Assembly (NCBI GenBank): GCA_947396885.1
Contig: OX377205.1
Location: 70,342,969-70,406,968, forward strand
Length of the DNA stretch: 64,000 nt
Direction: 5' to 3'
Source of the DNA: Heligmosomoides polygyrus polygyrus
Lineage: Eukaryota; Nematoda; Chromadorea; Rhabditida; Heligmosomidae
Shown: piece by piece, positions 31,150 through 43,021 of the stretch
Layout of the letters: every line of letters starts with the position of its first letter
Position numbering within the stretch: position 1 is the first letter of the stretch
Program-made: the position numbers and the translations under genes
Notes under the pieces: model-generated
What the model was told of the DNA's origin: nothing
Seen by the model: only the letters and a program-made list of their open reading frames with translations
Databases searched by the model: none

Positions 31150-32480
31150 GGTGAAATTCTACTCTAGCGAGGTTATGAGCAATTGAATTCAGCAGATCAA
31201 GGCAGATGATTCTTTCCGCCTGACCCACTCGCTTCACCAGAGAAAATGTTCTAGAAAATGGTGCTCTGGACAAAAGTCACTACGCAGTCGTACGCTTTTT
31301 CCTTTGATTCTTTTTCAGCTCGTGACACAACGAGAAACCTCCCCATCCTAAGTCGTGGACTTTTGGAAACTTTGCCATTAATTCTGCATCACGAGCTGGG
31401 ACGCATGGAAACACTGGGCGTTGGTTACTTGGAGTGCAACTGTCATTACAGGCAAGGCATGTGTCCATAAAACCCACCTCGCACCAGCCATGCGCAAAGG
31501 AGAGATGATTTGATGAGCACAATGAACGTCAGCAGAAGACGTATCGGACAGCCGAGATAGCGCTCGGATTTTCTGAAACGCGTTCCATGTTCAAGTAAAA
31601 GCTGTATTTTATTGATCTGAATACCTCCTTCAATCCCAATAATCACAGAAGAATAGAAGTTAGAAAGGATCGGAATCAAAGTGTTCCAAAAAATAAGGCT
31701 GGTCCATATCTTTCGAATGCCTTTCTGATTTAAAAAAGTCTCTGTTTTTATCTTTAGCTTGTCTTTTTAATGTTTTCAAAAAAAGTTTCTATGTGCTGAG
31801 TTTTTTCTTCGAAATTTGAGTAGTTCTCGCAATAACATCGTAATGGGCAACAGTATTAGAAGCTTCATCCAAGCCCTATAAAAGCACAGGTTTGAAGTTT
31901 AAGAATCGAAATGGGGTCTTTCTGCGACTTAGTTTGTTATGAAAAGGGGTAAGTGGGGGGGGGGGCAGTGCAGCAGCTTCAAACGTGGGGCTCGATTTTG
32001 CCCTAAAATTATAAACCCAGCTCAATCTGCCCCCTTCAGGAGCAGATTTGATATGGCCCCTTCATGTCTTCAGCACTGTTCTATTTCTTAGCCGTTTCGA
32101 TTTCTTCATCACTCTAGATGACTTCTGCATCTCTTAGCGAGCTGTTCCTTTCAGATGTGGCTTCGACAATGTGGAGGCACAGCCAAAGTTTTGTTTTCCG
32201 AAGTAAACGTGTCATGGGTATGTAACTGAATCCTATAGTTTTGGATGTTGAATGTTGAAAAGTCAAAAATAAAGATTTTCAGGTAGCGGTCTTAGTCAAT
32301 CAGGACGACTTCAATTTTTTTTTACCAATTTTAGCAGAACCTCATGACACGGGATAATTTTCTACTTGGAGAAAGGACATCTGAACCTGAAGGTCTATAA
32401 ATTTAAAAAATCTATAATTAAAAAAACTAATTTCAAATGGCGATCTCAGTGTTTGTCCTATGGAGTTTTTGAACCCTCCC
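31150..32480. other. Intronic or intergenic, nothing firm
   Basis: A minus-strand frame near 31560-31450 contains a hydrophobic run and a GTGGGT that could be a donor, but no matching acceptor was found. Positions 31952-31963 are a run of about 12 G. Confidence 0.35.
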
Positions 32481-32487
32481 AAGAGAA

Positions 32488-32748
32488 CGGTCTGAAGCAT
32501 ATGTCTGAACGGGGAGAGTGAGTCATATAGGAAGAGTCCCCACTCATCAATTGGCATAAAAATGTGTTTTATTTTTTTCCAAGTCGTTAAACCCAAGGAA
32601 TAGGGGGTACCTGAAGTTGCAATGGAATCGGCGCCTCCCGAATTCTGGAGTCTCTTTTATGCCCACGATCCCAGTGCCGCGAGCTGGTCGGATTGCAGTG
32701 TGTAGTGGCTTTGCTTCATGCGAGGGATGTCGTTGGCTCGATTCTCGT
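32488..32748 (-). repeat. tRNA-containing dispersed repeat, inverted copy 1
   Basis: The reverse complement matches 33909-34183 over about 260 bases (shared GGGTTTAACGACTTGGAAAA, AACACATTTTTAT and others). At its right edge (plus strand 32680-32745) is a tRNA-like segment with an A-box-like GCAGTGTGTAGTGG and a B-box-like GGCTCGATTCTCG. Confidence 0.7.
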
Positions 32749-33188
32749 GCGCTGCTGTGTTTTTCCATTTCATCTGATTGGTTGAGATTCGGACGTCTAT
32801 TCCATTTTCAGGCGTTTTATGCCTAAGTTTCCAGCTGCATGCTGTCCTACTGAACATGATGATGTATAAACGTTCAACAGCAGTGATACACAGGTACAAA
32901 GTGCATGAAGCAGCACTGGTCACAATACAGGCAAGGTATCAAAGCTACGTGCTCCTCACATTCTGCTTCCCTACATGGACCAGCGTACTTTTCGCAACGC
33001 ACTTTTCGTACGGCTTCGAGAGAAATGTGGCCTCTTTCCACAAAGCTGCATCTTCCAGACGAAAAATCTTTTCAGTGATTGTGGCAGGTTAATGGCATGT
33101 CATGACGACCCAATCTACGGATAGCTATACTGTTATTCTAGACTCATGGGCCTCCTTTTCGGATCACCTTCGATTCAAGCTACTATAC

Positions 33189-33334
33189 CCCGAGAGCGAG
33201 ACAGGACCTTGAGTATTCGGACCTTCGGATGCCATCAGCCAATTTCAGCCTGCCGACGCAGGCTACTTCAGTTCCATGAAGTCGCTTATCAAGCGATATC
33301 ACTCCCACGTCATTGTACATGACCTTCTTTTGAC
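33189..33334 (-). CDS. Candidate exon, 48 codons
   Basis: Acceptor CCTCCTTTGCAG is followed by a frame (two leading bases) reading QKKVMYNDVGVISLDKRLHG to SRSCLALG, with possible donor GGG|GTATAG at 33189. It ends in phase 0, as exon 31131-30973 requires. The leading phase does not match the proposed first exon, so another exon would be needed between them. Confidence 0.45.
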
Positions 33335-33810
33335 CTGCAAAGGAGGGACAACACCGTGAAGGTAAGTGTCGAGGTTGAGGATAGCTAAAGGAGAACGGAT
33401 GACGGATGATTATAAGGACATTGAAGGTCGTGTCACTGGTGTACCGAATCCTGTGCCATCCTCACGTGGAAAAGCTGTTTGTTTCTGCCTGGTTCAAAGC
33501 TGGATATACGACTTTAATCCTGGTCTCTTCGAAAACCCGAGCAAGATGGTTTTTTCCGATGTCATTGGTCCACATAGGGAAGAAAACTGTGAGAAGCCGG
33601 TAGCCTTTATACGCTGTCCGCTGTCCGTATTCTGACCAGTGCTTCTGTTTCATGCACTTTGTGTCTGTGTATCATTGATGTTGAACATTTATATAACATT
33701 ATGTTGAATAACTTTCTCATTGTCTTTTGGTTTCAAAAACCGATCATTATTAAAAGGTAGCAAGAAAGGTACTCTCCACAGCATACAGCGGAAGAATGAG
33801 TGGAGAACGT

Positions 33811-33814
<4 letters not shown>

Positions 33815-33851
<37 letters not shown>

Positions 33852-33856
33852 TATAG
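33815..33856. repeat. (AT)n microsatellite
   Basis: About twenty AT units with one interruption (ATATACATATATATA). Confidence 0.95.
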
Positions 33857-33908
33857 ACGCGAAGGTCCCTCAAATCTCAATCAATCAATTGAAATGCAAG
33901 AGTGCAGC

Positions 33909-34183
33909 AAGGCTGGAGAATCAAACCCACGAGCCCTCGCACGAAGCAACGTCAGTCACTATCCACTGCACTCCGACTCGCTTGTGGCGCTCGCATCGCG
34001 GGTGTACAAGGGACCCCAGAAGTCGGATGGCGCCTGCTCCATTGTAACTTCAAGGACCTCCTAGTTCTTGGGTTTAACGACTTGGAAAAAAGGAAACACA
34101 TTTTTATACTGACTGAGAGGTGGGATTCTTCCTATGTGGCTCGCTCTCCCCATTCAGACATACGCTTTAGACCATTCCCTTGT
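33909..34183 (+). repeat. tRNA-containing dispersed repeat, inverted copy 2
   Basis: Partner of 32488-32748. The tRNA-like part is on the minus strand at 33990-33915 (GGAGTGCAGTGGATAGTGAC … GTGGGTTTGATTCTCC). The matching sequence extends upstream of the tRNA-like part, so it is not a simple tRNA-headed SINE. Confidence 0.7.
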
Positions 34184-34189
34184 CAAAAC

Positions 34190-34900
34190 CGACCATAGAG
34201 TCGCAGTTTACCGCGTCATTTGTCAATTATTACAAAATAAAAATCAATATTCTGCAGCGATTTCTTTTTTCAGGGCGTTCCATTTAGCATCCATAGCCGA
34301 ATAAAGAATAATGCAAAATCGGACGCGGTAGAAAAAATTGACTCAGGGACAGCAGTTCCTTCGCATACGGCGGTGAATTCAGGGAAGCACTTAAACTACC
34401 CAAACTTGCAGTTTCCAGAGTTTTTAAACGCACAAAAACGTATTGAAAAAAGGACAAATCAGAACAAAAGCTTTGCCATTTAAAACAAGTAACTTCAAAA
34501 TGGTAAGGAGATCCGACATTGCTCCAATTTTCGACGATTTTTTTGACAGTATAATAGTTAAGACTCTGTCCGTCTAAAAATCAAGGTTCGAATTTTATGA
34601 GGTGACATTTTCACCCTAACGTTGTTACTATCAGGTAGAAAACGCCGTTATTTTTGTGGCAAATCCACAAGAGTTAAAAACTTCTTTCTAGAACAAACAC
34701 CAAGGTAATCCTTGGAAATTAGCCTTCGAAATGTTTTAGGGTACAGCTCCAGATACAGATGACTGGTCGTACTATTTATTATATTCTGCAAAAATCAACT
34801 AAAAAGAACTCGTCTTGATTGAAAAATTAAACGCTTAGAAAAGCTTTTCTTCTTAATTCTAAGCGTTCAAAATATTGCAGGAATCAGCTTCACATTTATA
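34190..34900. other. Nothing recognised
   Basis: AT-rich sequence without exon or repeat features. Confidence 0.4.
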
Positions 34901-35175
34901 ATACAGGGTGTCTCAAAAAATGTATACACTGTCTGAAAGGTGATAACTCTGCTCACCGTAAAGGTACCGAAAAAGTTGAGGGCTCGTATGAAAGACTAAG
35001 AAAGTGGAAATTTTCCGACATATGAGCGATATGGAATGCTCCATGCGCTCGTCTGATATTTTGCGCTTTACACTCGATTGATTGTGTTTCGCTTGAAGAC
35101 TTGCTAGTTTCGATTGATTTAATCTTTTTTCAGAGTCTATTACTTAAAAACGCACTACAGTTTGCAAAAAATGAA

Positions 35176-35634
35176 GGGTATCTTAAAAATGCAGCTAAAG
35201 GAGAAAGGATAAAAGACGACGTTATTCAATCCCCTTTGGGATGCGCCACGCATTCTACTTCTACGGGATGTCGTGGAGGCAAGTTGAATGCGTATTTGGC
35301 CATACAATGACTTAAGGTGGCCAGCCGATGAACAAGTCAGCGCTTTAGCCTTCCCAGACAAGTCTGGTTTACCTCGAAACTCAAACCCACTTAAGGAAGT
35401 CGCATCCTGGACAGATGTGATGCGTGTACCTCCGTTTCCATTCATCTAGGTTCAGTCCGAAGCTCAAACCCACGTAAGGAAGTCGAATTCTGGACAGAAG
35501 TGATGCGTGTAGCTTAATTCACCGACCCCGGAGGGATGGATGGCTTGGTTGGCCTGAGCGGGAAATCCGAACCAGGAACCTGGTATCGGGTGCAGGCGCC
35601 AGCCGGCGCCTCCTTCGATTGCGCTCCGCGCCCA
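35176..35634 (-). mobile_element. tRNA-derived SINE with internal duplication, inside the fold-back arm
   Basis: Tail AGGATAAAAGACGACG is on the left and head GGGCGCGGAGCGCAATCGAAGG on the right (minus strand). Flanks AAAAATGCAG and AAAAATGAAG look like a target duplication, and the other arm of the host element is uninterrupted there. About 150 extra bases (35368-35518) interrupt the SINE body. Confidence 0.75.
35374..35512. repeat. Two 55-bp direct repeats inside the SINE
   Basis: Units 35374-35429 and 35458-35512 share CTCAAACCCAC-TAAGGAAGTCG and TGATGCGTGTA and are separated by 28 bases. Confidence 0.8.
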
Positions 35635-36989
35635 AAAAATGAAGGTACTATTTGGAAAGTTTTAACATTGCTGATAGTGAAGCTTTGAAGATATGTGAGG
35701 CTTATATGAAAAGATAGTGTAACGAGATTTCTGTGGAGTGTAAATACTCGAGATCGCGCCACGCCCCTGCTTAAACCTGCATTTCAGACTCGATTGATTG
35801 TGCATGGGCTGAATGCTTGTAACAATCTTGTTAACACTTGGCTACGTGGACCTGTACTGTGCTTCTTTCAACGTTTTCCGTCAACTAGTAGCTGCAATCA
35901 TGCCGATTAACCTCTTCATTCAGCTTGAATGTTGTTTCATCAGTCCACAGATTCCGTCTTGGAAAATGAGGCTCCTGCTCACATTTAAATTGTGAAATCA
36001 ATAAACTTCCATGTCGCGTGCCTTTGGCATCATTGTCAGGTTCTCAACGTTGAAAGAAGCGCAGCACAGGTTAATACGGCCATGTAGTAACAAGATTGTG
36101 ACAATCATTCAGCCCATGCTCATTCAATCGAGTCTGAGATGCAAAGTTTTAGGCAGTGGCATAGCGCAATCTTGACGGTTTACACACCACAGAAATCTCG
36201 TAACCCTGCACTTTTATATGAGCCTCAAACAACTTCAAAAGCTTCACTACCAGCAAGGTTAGAACCTTTCAAATAGTACCCGCATTTTTTAGAATACCAT
36301 GCATTTTTTGCAATCCGTAGTGTGTTTTTAAGTTGTAAACCTTAAAAAGTCAATCAAAACGGCCACTTTGTGAAGAAACTATGGCAAGCATTCAAGCGAA
36401 ACACAATCAATCGAGTGTAAAATGCAAAATATCAGACGAGCGCATGGCGCATTCCACACCGCTCATATGTCAGAAAATTTCCATTTTCTTAAGCTTTTAT
36501 GTGAGCTCTCCAACTTCTTCGCTATCTTTACTGTGAGCAAAGTTATCGCCTTTCAAACAGTGTGTACATTTTTTGGGACACCCTGTAGTGTCTATTATAG
36601 TTCGCCAAACAAAACTGCGCGCGACTCTCCGCGCTGACGAAGCCACATCAGGAAAGAACAATCCGTTAAGGTATCCAAAAATCAATAAGAAGTTGAAATA
36701 TTAAAACAGATAAAAACAATCTGGGCCGTAAATTTTCGGCATGATCGAACTTTGCGACTGATCCTGGTCCTAAAATAGAACTGGTAAGTTTTTGTGTGAG
36801 AAGGTCGCATTCGTCAGAGCGTATCTTCTCAAACTCATCGATAAAAGGCATCAAACCATTCAGGTGCTTCGTTTCATGTTCATAAGATGGTGGTGCCCAG
36901 AGGTAAATTGCCTTCCAACTAGTTACATGGGAAATTAGAGTAGAAAGACCACCCAAAAGCGATTGGGCTGACTTAAACTGCATCAAAAT

Positions 36990-37195
36990 CCCAAGGATAA
37001 AGGTCGACGATGGTTGTCGTTCATCAATTCCTCCCTCATAAGATGCGTCACGCGTTTCACTTCCGCGGGACATCGTGGAGCCAATGTGAGGGTTCTTGGG
37101 GTTTTACAACTAGCGATGGCCAGGTGATGCACAAATCAGTGTTTCTCCTTCCTAGGAAAGTCCGATACGAACTAATGGACCCGGAGGGATGAGAG
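36990..37195 (-). mobile_element. SINE fragment without tRNA head
   Basis: Matches the 3' two-thirds of the family (AAGGATAAAGGTCGACG, GATGCGTCACGCGTT, GACCCGGAGGGATG). Confidence 0.6.
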
Positions 37196-37370
37196 GGCTG
37201 CTTGCTCTTGTACTGTACACCTACTGCACCTGTGCTCTTCGCGTCTTTACACGAAGCAATCAGAATAAAAAACAGTCTGCAGCAGAGCTCCAATAAGACA
37301 TAACCAGAGGCGAACGTTGCAAATTTCTAGAAAGTAGAGAGACCAATGTCAGAGAGGCGATCTCGCTTAC

Positions 37371-37453
37371 CTCGCATGTCCACGGAGAATCGCACCGGCC
37401 TTCATGTCAATGAGCTGTTGCTTACCGACGGGTGTTGTTGGAAGGGTGGACAT
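37371..37453 (-). CDS. Possible first coding exon
   Basis: ATG at 37453-37451 opens a frame reading MSTLPTTPVGKQQLIDMKAG to RGHA, then AG and a strong donor (CGAG|GTAAGC). An upstream CACTTCCAG near 37487 could be a cis or spliced-leader acceptor. The exon leaves two bases, which does not fit exon 33334-33189 directly. It is the most upstream exon-like piece of the minus-strand series. Confidence 0.45.
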
Positions 37454-37499
37454 TGCCGGTCCGGGAGCCAACTCACATCACACTCAGGATCTGGAAGTG

Positions 37500-38660
37500 T
37501 TTCGTACAAGCACAGGTCTCGAAGCGGATGCATCGAGACGAAGTGAAGGAGGAATACAAATCCATGCGTGGTATGCAACTGGAGGTATGAAGCGGTGAAA
37601 TGCGGAAAGAAACGAATGCAAAGGAGGGCCGCATGTAACAAAGTGAAAGTGTGGAGTATAGAATCAGATTTTCAAAAGTTTTTCAGAGCAGTTCGTTTCG
37701 CCATCTATTTCCAGAAAAATCTTTTCAGTAGTAACATCTCCACGGTGGTTTGTCAGTGAAGAGGGAGGCGTTTAACCTACGTAAGTCAGGAGAGACTCCA
37801 AGCGCTGAAAAATGTCATAGGACAGCGGTTGAGATATCTCTTCCTGCTTTCTCAGTCGGCATTCGACGGGGCAAAAGCAGTGGAGTGAAAAGCGCTGGAA
37901 AAGCTCGCAACATCGGCAAGTTTGCGCCACGTTTAACCAGGAATATTGAATCGCTGATGCTTCAGCTTGATCAGACCGAACTACGCGTAACGCTCCCTTT
38001 TGACTTCTCGTAAAATCCAAGTGAGCTGCTCCCAACACTGACATCCAATTTATTTTTTCTTTGCCCTTCAAATGGTTAGATAGGTCATTGTGGAGAAGCT
38101 CTGCGGCCATTTTCGACTCATATGTAGACACACTGGAAGGCAAAAAAGTGAAAAGGAGTGGACGGCTGTTCGAATAAGGTCAGATTACAAAATAAGGAGG
38201 TCTGTGGTATTAAAGGCGAGGTCCAAACGATTCTTCCCACCAGATTTGCTCTGTGCCACCTATATCACGTCACTATCCTTCATTTGCTACACTTGCGCGC
38301 CGTAGGAGAAAGTATAATCTGGTCATGGTTTATAAGATGGTAACTTGTACTCGGTCAAGGAGTTCTATTCCGTTTCTTCTCCTAACACCAATGGAAGATC
38401 AGAATCTGAAGGTAAAAAATATTGTAAGATTAGGTTTCTTTACTCCTTTCGAGCAGAAACCGAACCTTTTGAAAATTCTCAAAAAAAGTTCTACTTAGCT
38501 ACATATTTGAGGATGTATAATAGACTCATGGTATCTCCAGGACGCTTCTTAGTTTAACCCGTTCTGGCGACTTCAAATTGTTTTGTTCATTGCTTCTTAA
38601 ATGCTTGTTAACCGTACTTTATTGACCGTACTTGAATTGTTCATCTACATTACTCTCCAC
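37500..38660. other. Nothing recognised
   Basis: Open frames on both strands (e.g. 37750-38013 plus, 38143-37772 minus) overlap and lack splice sites or motifs. Confidence 0.35.
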
Positions 38661-38665
38661 TTACA

Positions 38666-38668
38666 AAA

Positions 38669-38703
<35 letters not shown>

Positions 38704-38728
38704 AGACAAATAAAGATATAAATAAATA
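38666..38728. repeat. (AAAT)n microsatellite
   Basis: About fifteen AAAT units, perhaps the tail of a vanished retroelement. Confidence 0.9.
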
Positions 38729-38729
38729 G

Positions 38730-40600
38730 GGCTGTAAGGGAGAAACTCATTTTGAGATTTCTATGGGTTTTTAGCCTTAGTGATTAGCTTCTGAGGATAG
38801 ATAAGAGAAAAAACGGGACAAGTGTGGACGATGACGCAAGTGGCGGAACAGATTCCTAGTTGGTTGTTTTTTGTTGATTTTTTATTTTTGAGTTAACGTA
38901 GATCAAAAAAGCCGAAAAAGAGAAAGAAATCCGCAACGCTCTCTAAAACGTCTAGGCGTTTGATTTTATGCAGCTCCTACGCTGTTAGACAAGTTTCACT
39001 AGCATGAAAGTGGGAAGTCTTTTCAGAACAATGAAGCGCTCTATCTTTTCCACTTACAATCTGTTGCTTATTAAAGGAGAAGAAGACACTAGATCATCTA
39101 CAACCGAGCAGTGAGACTCGGGGAAGCATTACTTGCTCGCGGAAGCACTACTTGCTCAACCCGTTGTGCTCCCACGATTTCAAGCGGAGGTCAAAACGGG
39201 TGGAATGCGTGGCTCATTCCAGGAAGAGACGAGTCGAAAAGGAAACTTTCTGGAAGCCATCATCATCAGAAGCGGTTAGGCTAACCTAGAGCTCGAATTC
39301 AAATTCACCACACATAGACGTGTGCTGTTGAGAGGCAATCAGGCACACTAGAAGAGGAGATCTTTAAGTGAACAAGGACTGACGTCGACTTGCTTGGTAT
39401 CCAAGAGTTCACTAAGAAACCGAAGTCCTCCCGTCTGCGCCCCTATTTCCATCATTTCAAACGCCTTTATCACTTCAGTGCGGGAAAAGAACAAACACAA
39501 TGTGTGTCCTTCAATGTCAATCAATAGTAATCAATAGACGAAGGATCAGGGACGAAGATCTTGGAGTGGACTACACAAATATTCATCTTCCTACATAGGG
39601 TTTCCTAATGATAGAAGAACGGCTTGAAAAGTTATAGCATTGCGTAAAACTCTTCAGACAATTTAGAAAACTTTGAAAGCTCGGAAGAATAGATAAACTC
39701 GTGGCACGTTTGTGGTAACGTGTGGGAACGCCATACCCCATTTGTTTTCGGGGTTTGGGGGAGGGGGGGGGACGATATGTTTAGTTTACGACAGAAATGT
39801 AGCCGGCTTTGAGGATAGCTCAGCTGAGGTGAATTTTGAAATCTTGAACGCCACAGGGCCCAAACTGCTGCACCAATTCTGTCCTTCTACATGCTTCGCT
39901 GGCAGCAAATTCATGGTTTTCCAGATTTTTTTAGGAGAATCCTACTATTCTTTATGTGTTGTGTAGTCGCTGCATTTCCTCAACTTCAGGGACACATACA
40001 CGGCAACAATTATAGATGATATCACCGGAGAGTGAGAAGGTGACTTTGTGCGTTCACAACCGCATTAAATCGCTGTAATCGAGGTGAACGGCAGTAAAAG
40101 AATGGCAGCGGAAGCAGATGGTCAAGCAGCTCCGCACTGCACGAACACTGCTTCTGATTGAGGAGAATAGCGACATAAGCCGTACGTGTAACATAGCGGA
40201 TAGTGCGGAGCTCTGACCGGCGACAAAACTGCTCCGCTGAAGAGCAAAGTTTCAGAATGACAGACAGCAGTCTAATGGTGCAAAACCAATAGGCGCTCTT
40301 CATCTCCTATAGCAACAATAGCAACTTCAAGCGCCTGCAGCAAATCAGACGTAGTTCATACGAGCGATCGTACTGACTATGAGGAAGCTGTCAGTGTTTT
40401 CGCACCACATGAAGAGAGACGTAGAGACGGAAGCCGGCTGAAATTGCCAGCTATCACAAATCCGTGCCAGTCTCGACGGTCGACTAGTCATAGTGTTTTT
40501 TACCTTTGTTATTGTTATTACAACCATAAGCGTTGCTCTAGGCAACGAGTAAGAACGGGAGTTCCGGAAAGGTCGACTTCCGCACTTTTTCTGTAGAATC
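38730..40600. other. Nothing recognised; poly-G tract
   Basis: The G-rich run at 39751-39773 includes 9-10 consecutive G. No gene is supported. Confidence 0.4.
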
Positions 40601-40614
40601 AGCACTTTTTGATA

Positions 40615-40693
40615 ATCAGAACACTTTTGATGTCTAGAGTGCGCTGGGACTCGGTCATCAGAACACTTTTGATGTCTAGAGTGCGCTGGGACT
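40615..40693. repeat. Tandem duplication, 42-bp period
   Basis: ATCAGAACACTTTTGATGTC and the following 17 bases recur exactly 42 bases later. Confidence 0.9.
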
Positions 40694-40929
40694 ATGTAGT
40701 GGGTTGCTGGGCCTCCTTCTGTTGCCCACCCCTGCTATATTAGTCAAACTTCGTTTCATTCCTCTCCAACCCCTTAAATCTGACAATCCTTTTGACCGTC
40801 TACGGGGAAGTAAAAGCAGAGAAAAATATAGAGGAAACGAAGGAAGACAGAGAAAATCAGAAGACTGATGATAAAAGATACGAATAAATGGAGGGCTTTA
40901 TATCTTTTAAGGATTATCTCTCCACCCCT

Positions 40930-41225
40930 CTCCCGGCTGGGGGCGTGGTGGTTTCACTTGGAGGATGGTCTGTTGTCGCACTCGATTCAGGGATCTTGGT
41001 TCGGGTCCCGACCGGGACATCCAAGCCTTTCGTTAATCCGGGTTGTTTGACGAATAGCACACTTGTCTGAAAAGGATAGAATACTGAGGTGGGCCATCGG
41101 CTAGCCACTACAAATCGTTGTTAGGTCAAATAGGCATTCATTTCGGCGCCAAGGTATCCCGTAGAAGTAGGATGCATGGGACACCCCAAGGGATTGGCCA
41201 ACGTCGGCCCTAAGCCTTTCATCCC
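40930..41225 (+). mobile_element. tRNA-derived SINE, diverged copy
   Basis: B-box-like TTGGTTCGGGTCCCGACC is followed by a body matching the family (ACTTGTCTGAAAAGGATAGA, CATCGGCTAGCCACTACAA) and the CCTTTCATCC tail. The A-box region is diverged. Confidence 0.65.
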
Positions 41226-41229
41226 AACG

Positions 41230-43020
41230 CCTGCCTACACGCCTTTCTCTGTTCTCCATCTCTAGCAGTTTGCTTCTTCTAATGATTGAAACACAACGCT
41301 CCCTAAATTCCTGCCTCTTCAGTTTAACTCTTTGATATATTGTTTCGTGCTTTCAGTATGGATATCTGCCCGACGATATTCCTTTTGCACTCCTGTCCCT
41401 GTCCTTGTCTCCCTCTAACAGACGTCTCTACTTCTTGCTTATTTCTGAGTGTTTTCTATGTATTCCTACATAGCTGTTTCTCTTCCCTCGTACACGTAGC
41501 CTCTTCTTTCCCTCCATCTCCCTTCTTCTTCCTAACGCTCCGTAATTGAGTGTTCCCACTTCGTTTTCACTAAGGTTCTGACGAATGAATCCACCACCCT
41601 CGCAGTCATCCCGCAGTCAGTGGAAGTAGACGGGCCAAACATAATGCAAACATTAGAGGGCGAGCAGCAAAAAGGTTAATATAAGCAAAGAAGGAGCAAC
41701 CAAGAGCAAGCTTAACAACACAGACGAAATCACAGAAAAATAAAAACACAGACAATCTGCAGTAACTAGGCATCTTTATTTATTTAGTTAGCCATTATAC
41801 TTAAATGTATAGTCAAAGACCAGTCAAAAAAGGAATTTCCAGCAGAAGCTTGTAAATAAGGACCTGTCTGCGTTTTGGTTAGGAGTTTACATCTCTCCAA
41901 GGACTTCAGGAATTGGGGTTGGTTTGAGAAAAAAGAAGTACTTATTTTACTCTAGAAGTTTAGATCTTCCATTGACCATGAGGTTTTGAATAGAAATCAT
42001 TGAGGGAAAGATTCATCGTAGCATCACTCAGTTTATAATTTATAATTGCGCCCAATCATGCCTTTTTCTGCGGTGGGCGAGAGTGCATAAATTAAAAATC
42101 TACCCCTTCTGAATGCCAAAGGAATGATGGCGTAGTCACATTGATGTGCTCTGAATCAGAGATTTTTTGTAAAACTCTTTTGCTCCCAGTTCGACGATTT
42201 CGAGTTTAGTACTAGGAATACTGCCCTGTAGGTCTTGCCATATATGTACATGCTACCAGTAATAACTTCAACCTTAGAGATTTGAAAGTATCGTTCAGCT
42301 CTGTTGCCGTATATTCACGGAGCTCAGTGGAGGGTGTTGTTTATTCCGTCTTTCAAACCTTGGTCGCAGGTTCTCACTTATCCCTGAATTAGGCTTAGTG
42401 ACGAAGATCGGCTTGGGGGTTTGACGATGATCCCGATTTAGATGTATGTCATCATTCTTCGAGCGAGCACTCCAGATAAAAGCGGTTTCCAGAAATGGCA
42501 AGCGGAGAGCCGACAGAGAAGGAAAGGAGACGTAGATGTGTTGTCAGCAGTGGGAAGCCGTTCATTGGGTAGGATTTCAATCGTGTCGTCACTCTCATAT
42601 GGAGGACAAATCCAAGTGTACACACTCGAGTGTAAAACCTTTTGAATGAAACTTTCCAAAGGTTATTGAGTTGTGAATGCCCACAATATTTAGACAGAAG
42701 CTTTAAGAAGAAGCTTTTCAACGAAATGTCTTTAAATACGGTATGCAGCAAAAACAAGCAACAATACGAAATTGATAGAACAACCTTATTGTTAGTGCTG
42801 TTGAATTAGTGGGTTTACGTCTGTTTGCGGCTGTATGAATAAACGTTCTGACCAAGGAATGGGAAGAATCAGCCAGCATGAACAAGCGTGGTGAAGAATG
42901 AAAGGAGAATGGGTTTGCGACTGGGGCAGAGCTTGTAAATAGTTAATGACGGAGGATGGACTTTGCGTGGGCTGAGGAACCTAGTGGAGCAACACTGTAG
43001 GAAGGTAAAAAAGCATACAT
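41230..43020. other. Nothing recognised
   Basis: Includes a pyrimidine-rich stretch (41370-41560). Short open frames only. Confidence 0.4.
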
Positions 43021-43021
43021 A

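Larger units (their letters stand above)
34904..36585. mobile_element. Fold-back Tc1/mariner-type element with SINE insertion
   Basis: The ends are CAGGGTGTCTCAAAAAATGT (34904) and its inverted partner ending at 36585, with TA on each side (34902-34903 and 36586-36587). Homology between the ends continues inward for about 500 bases per arm once the SINE in the left arm is removed. The left arm is 34904-35175 plus 35645-35878; the right arm is about 36043-36585. The central 165 bases encode, on the minus strand, WTDETTFKLNEEVNRHDC, a catalytic-Asp motif typical of IS630/Tc1/mariner transposases. The element is thus a palindromic derivative of an autonomous transposon that kept a fragment of the transposase in its loop. 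Confidence 0.82.

Noticed and set aside
40128..40214. 11-bp inverted repeat AGCTCCGCACT / AGTGCGGAGCT with 65-base spacer
   Set aside because: Short arms and long spacer; expected by chance at this scale.
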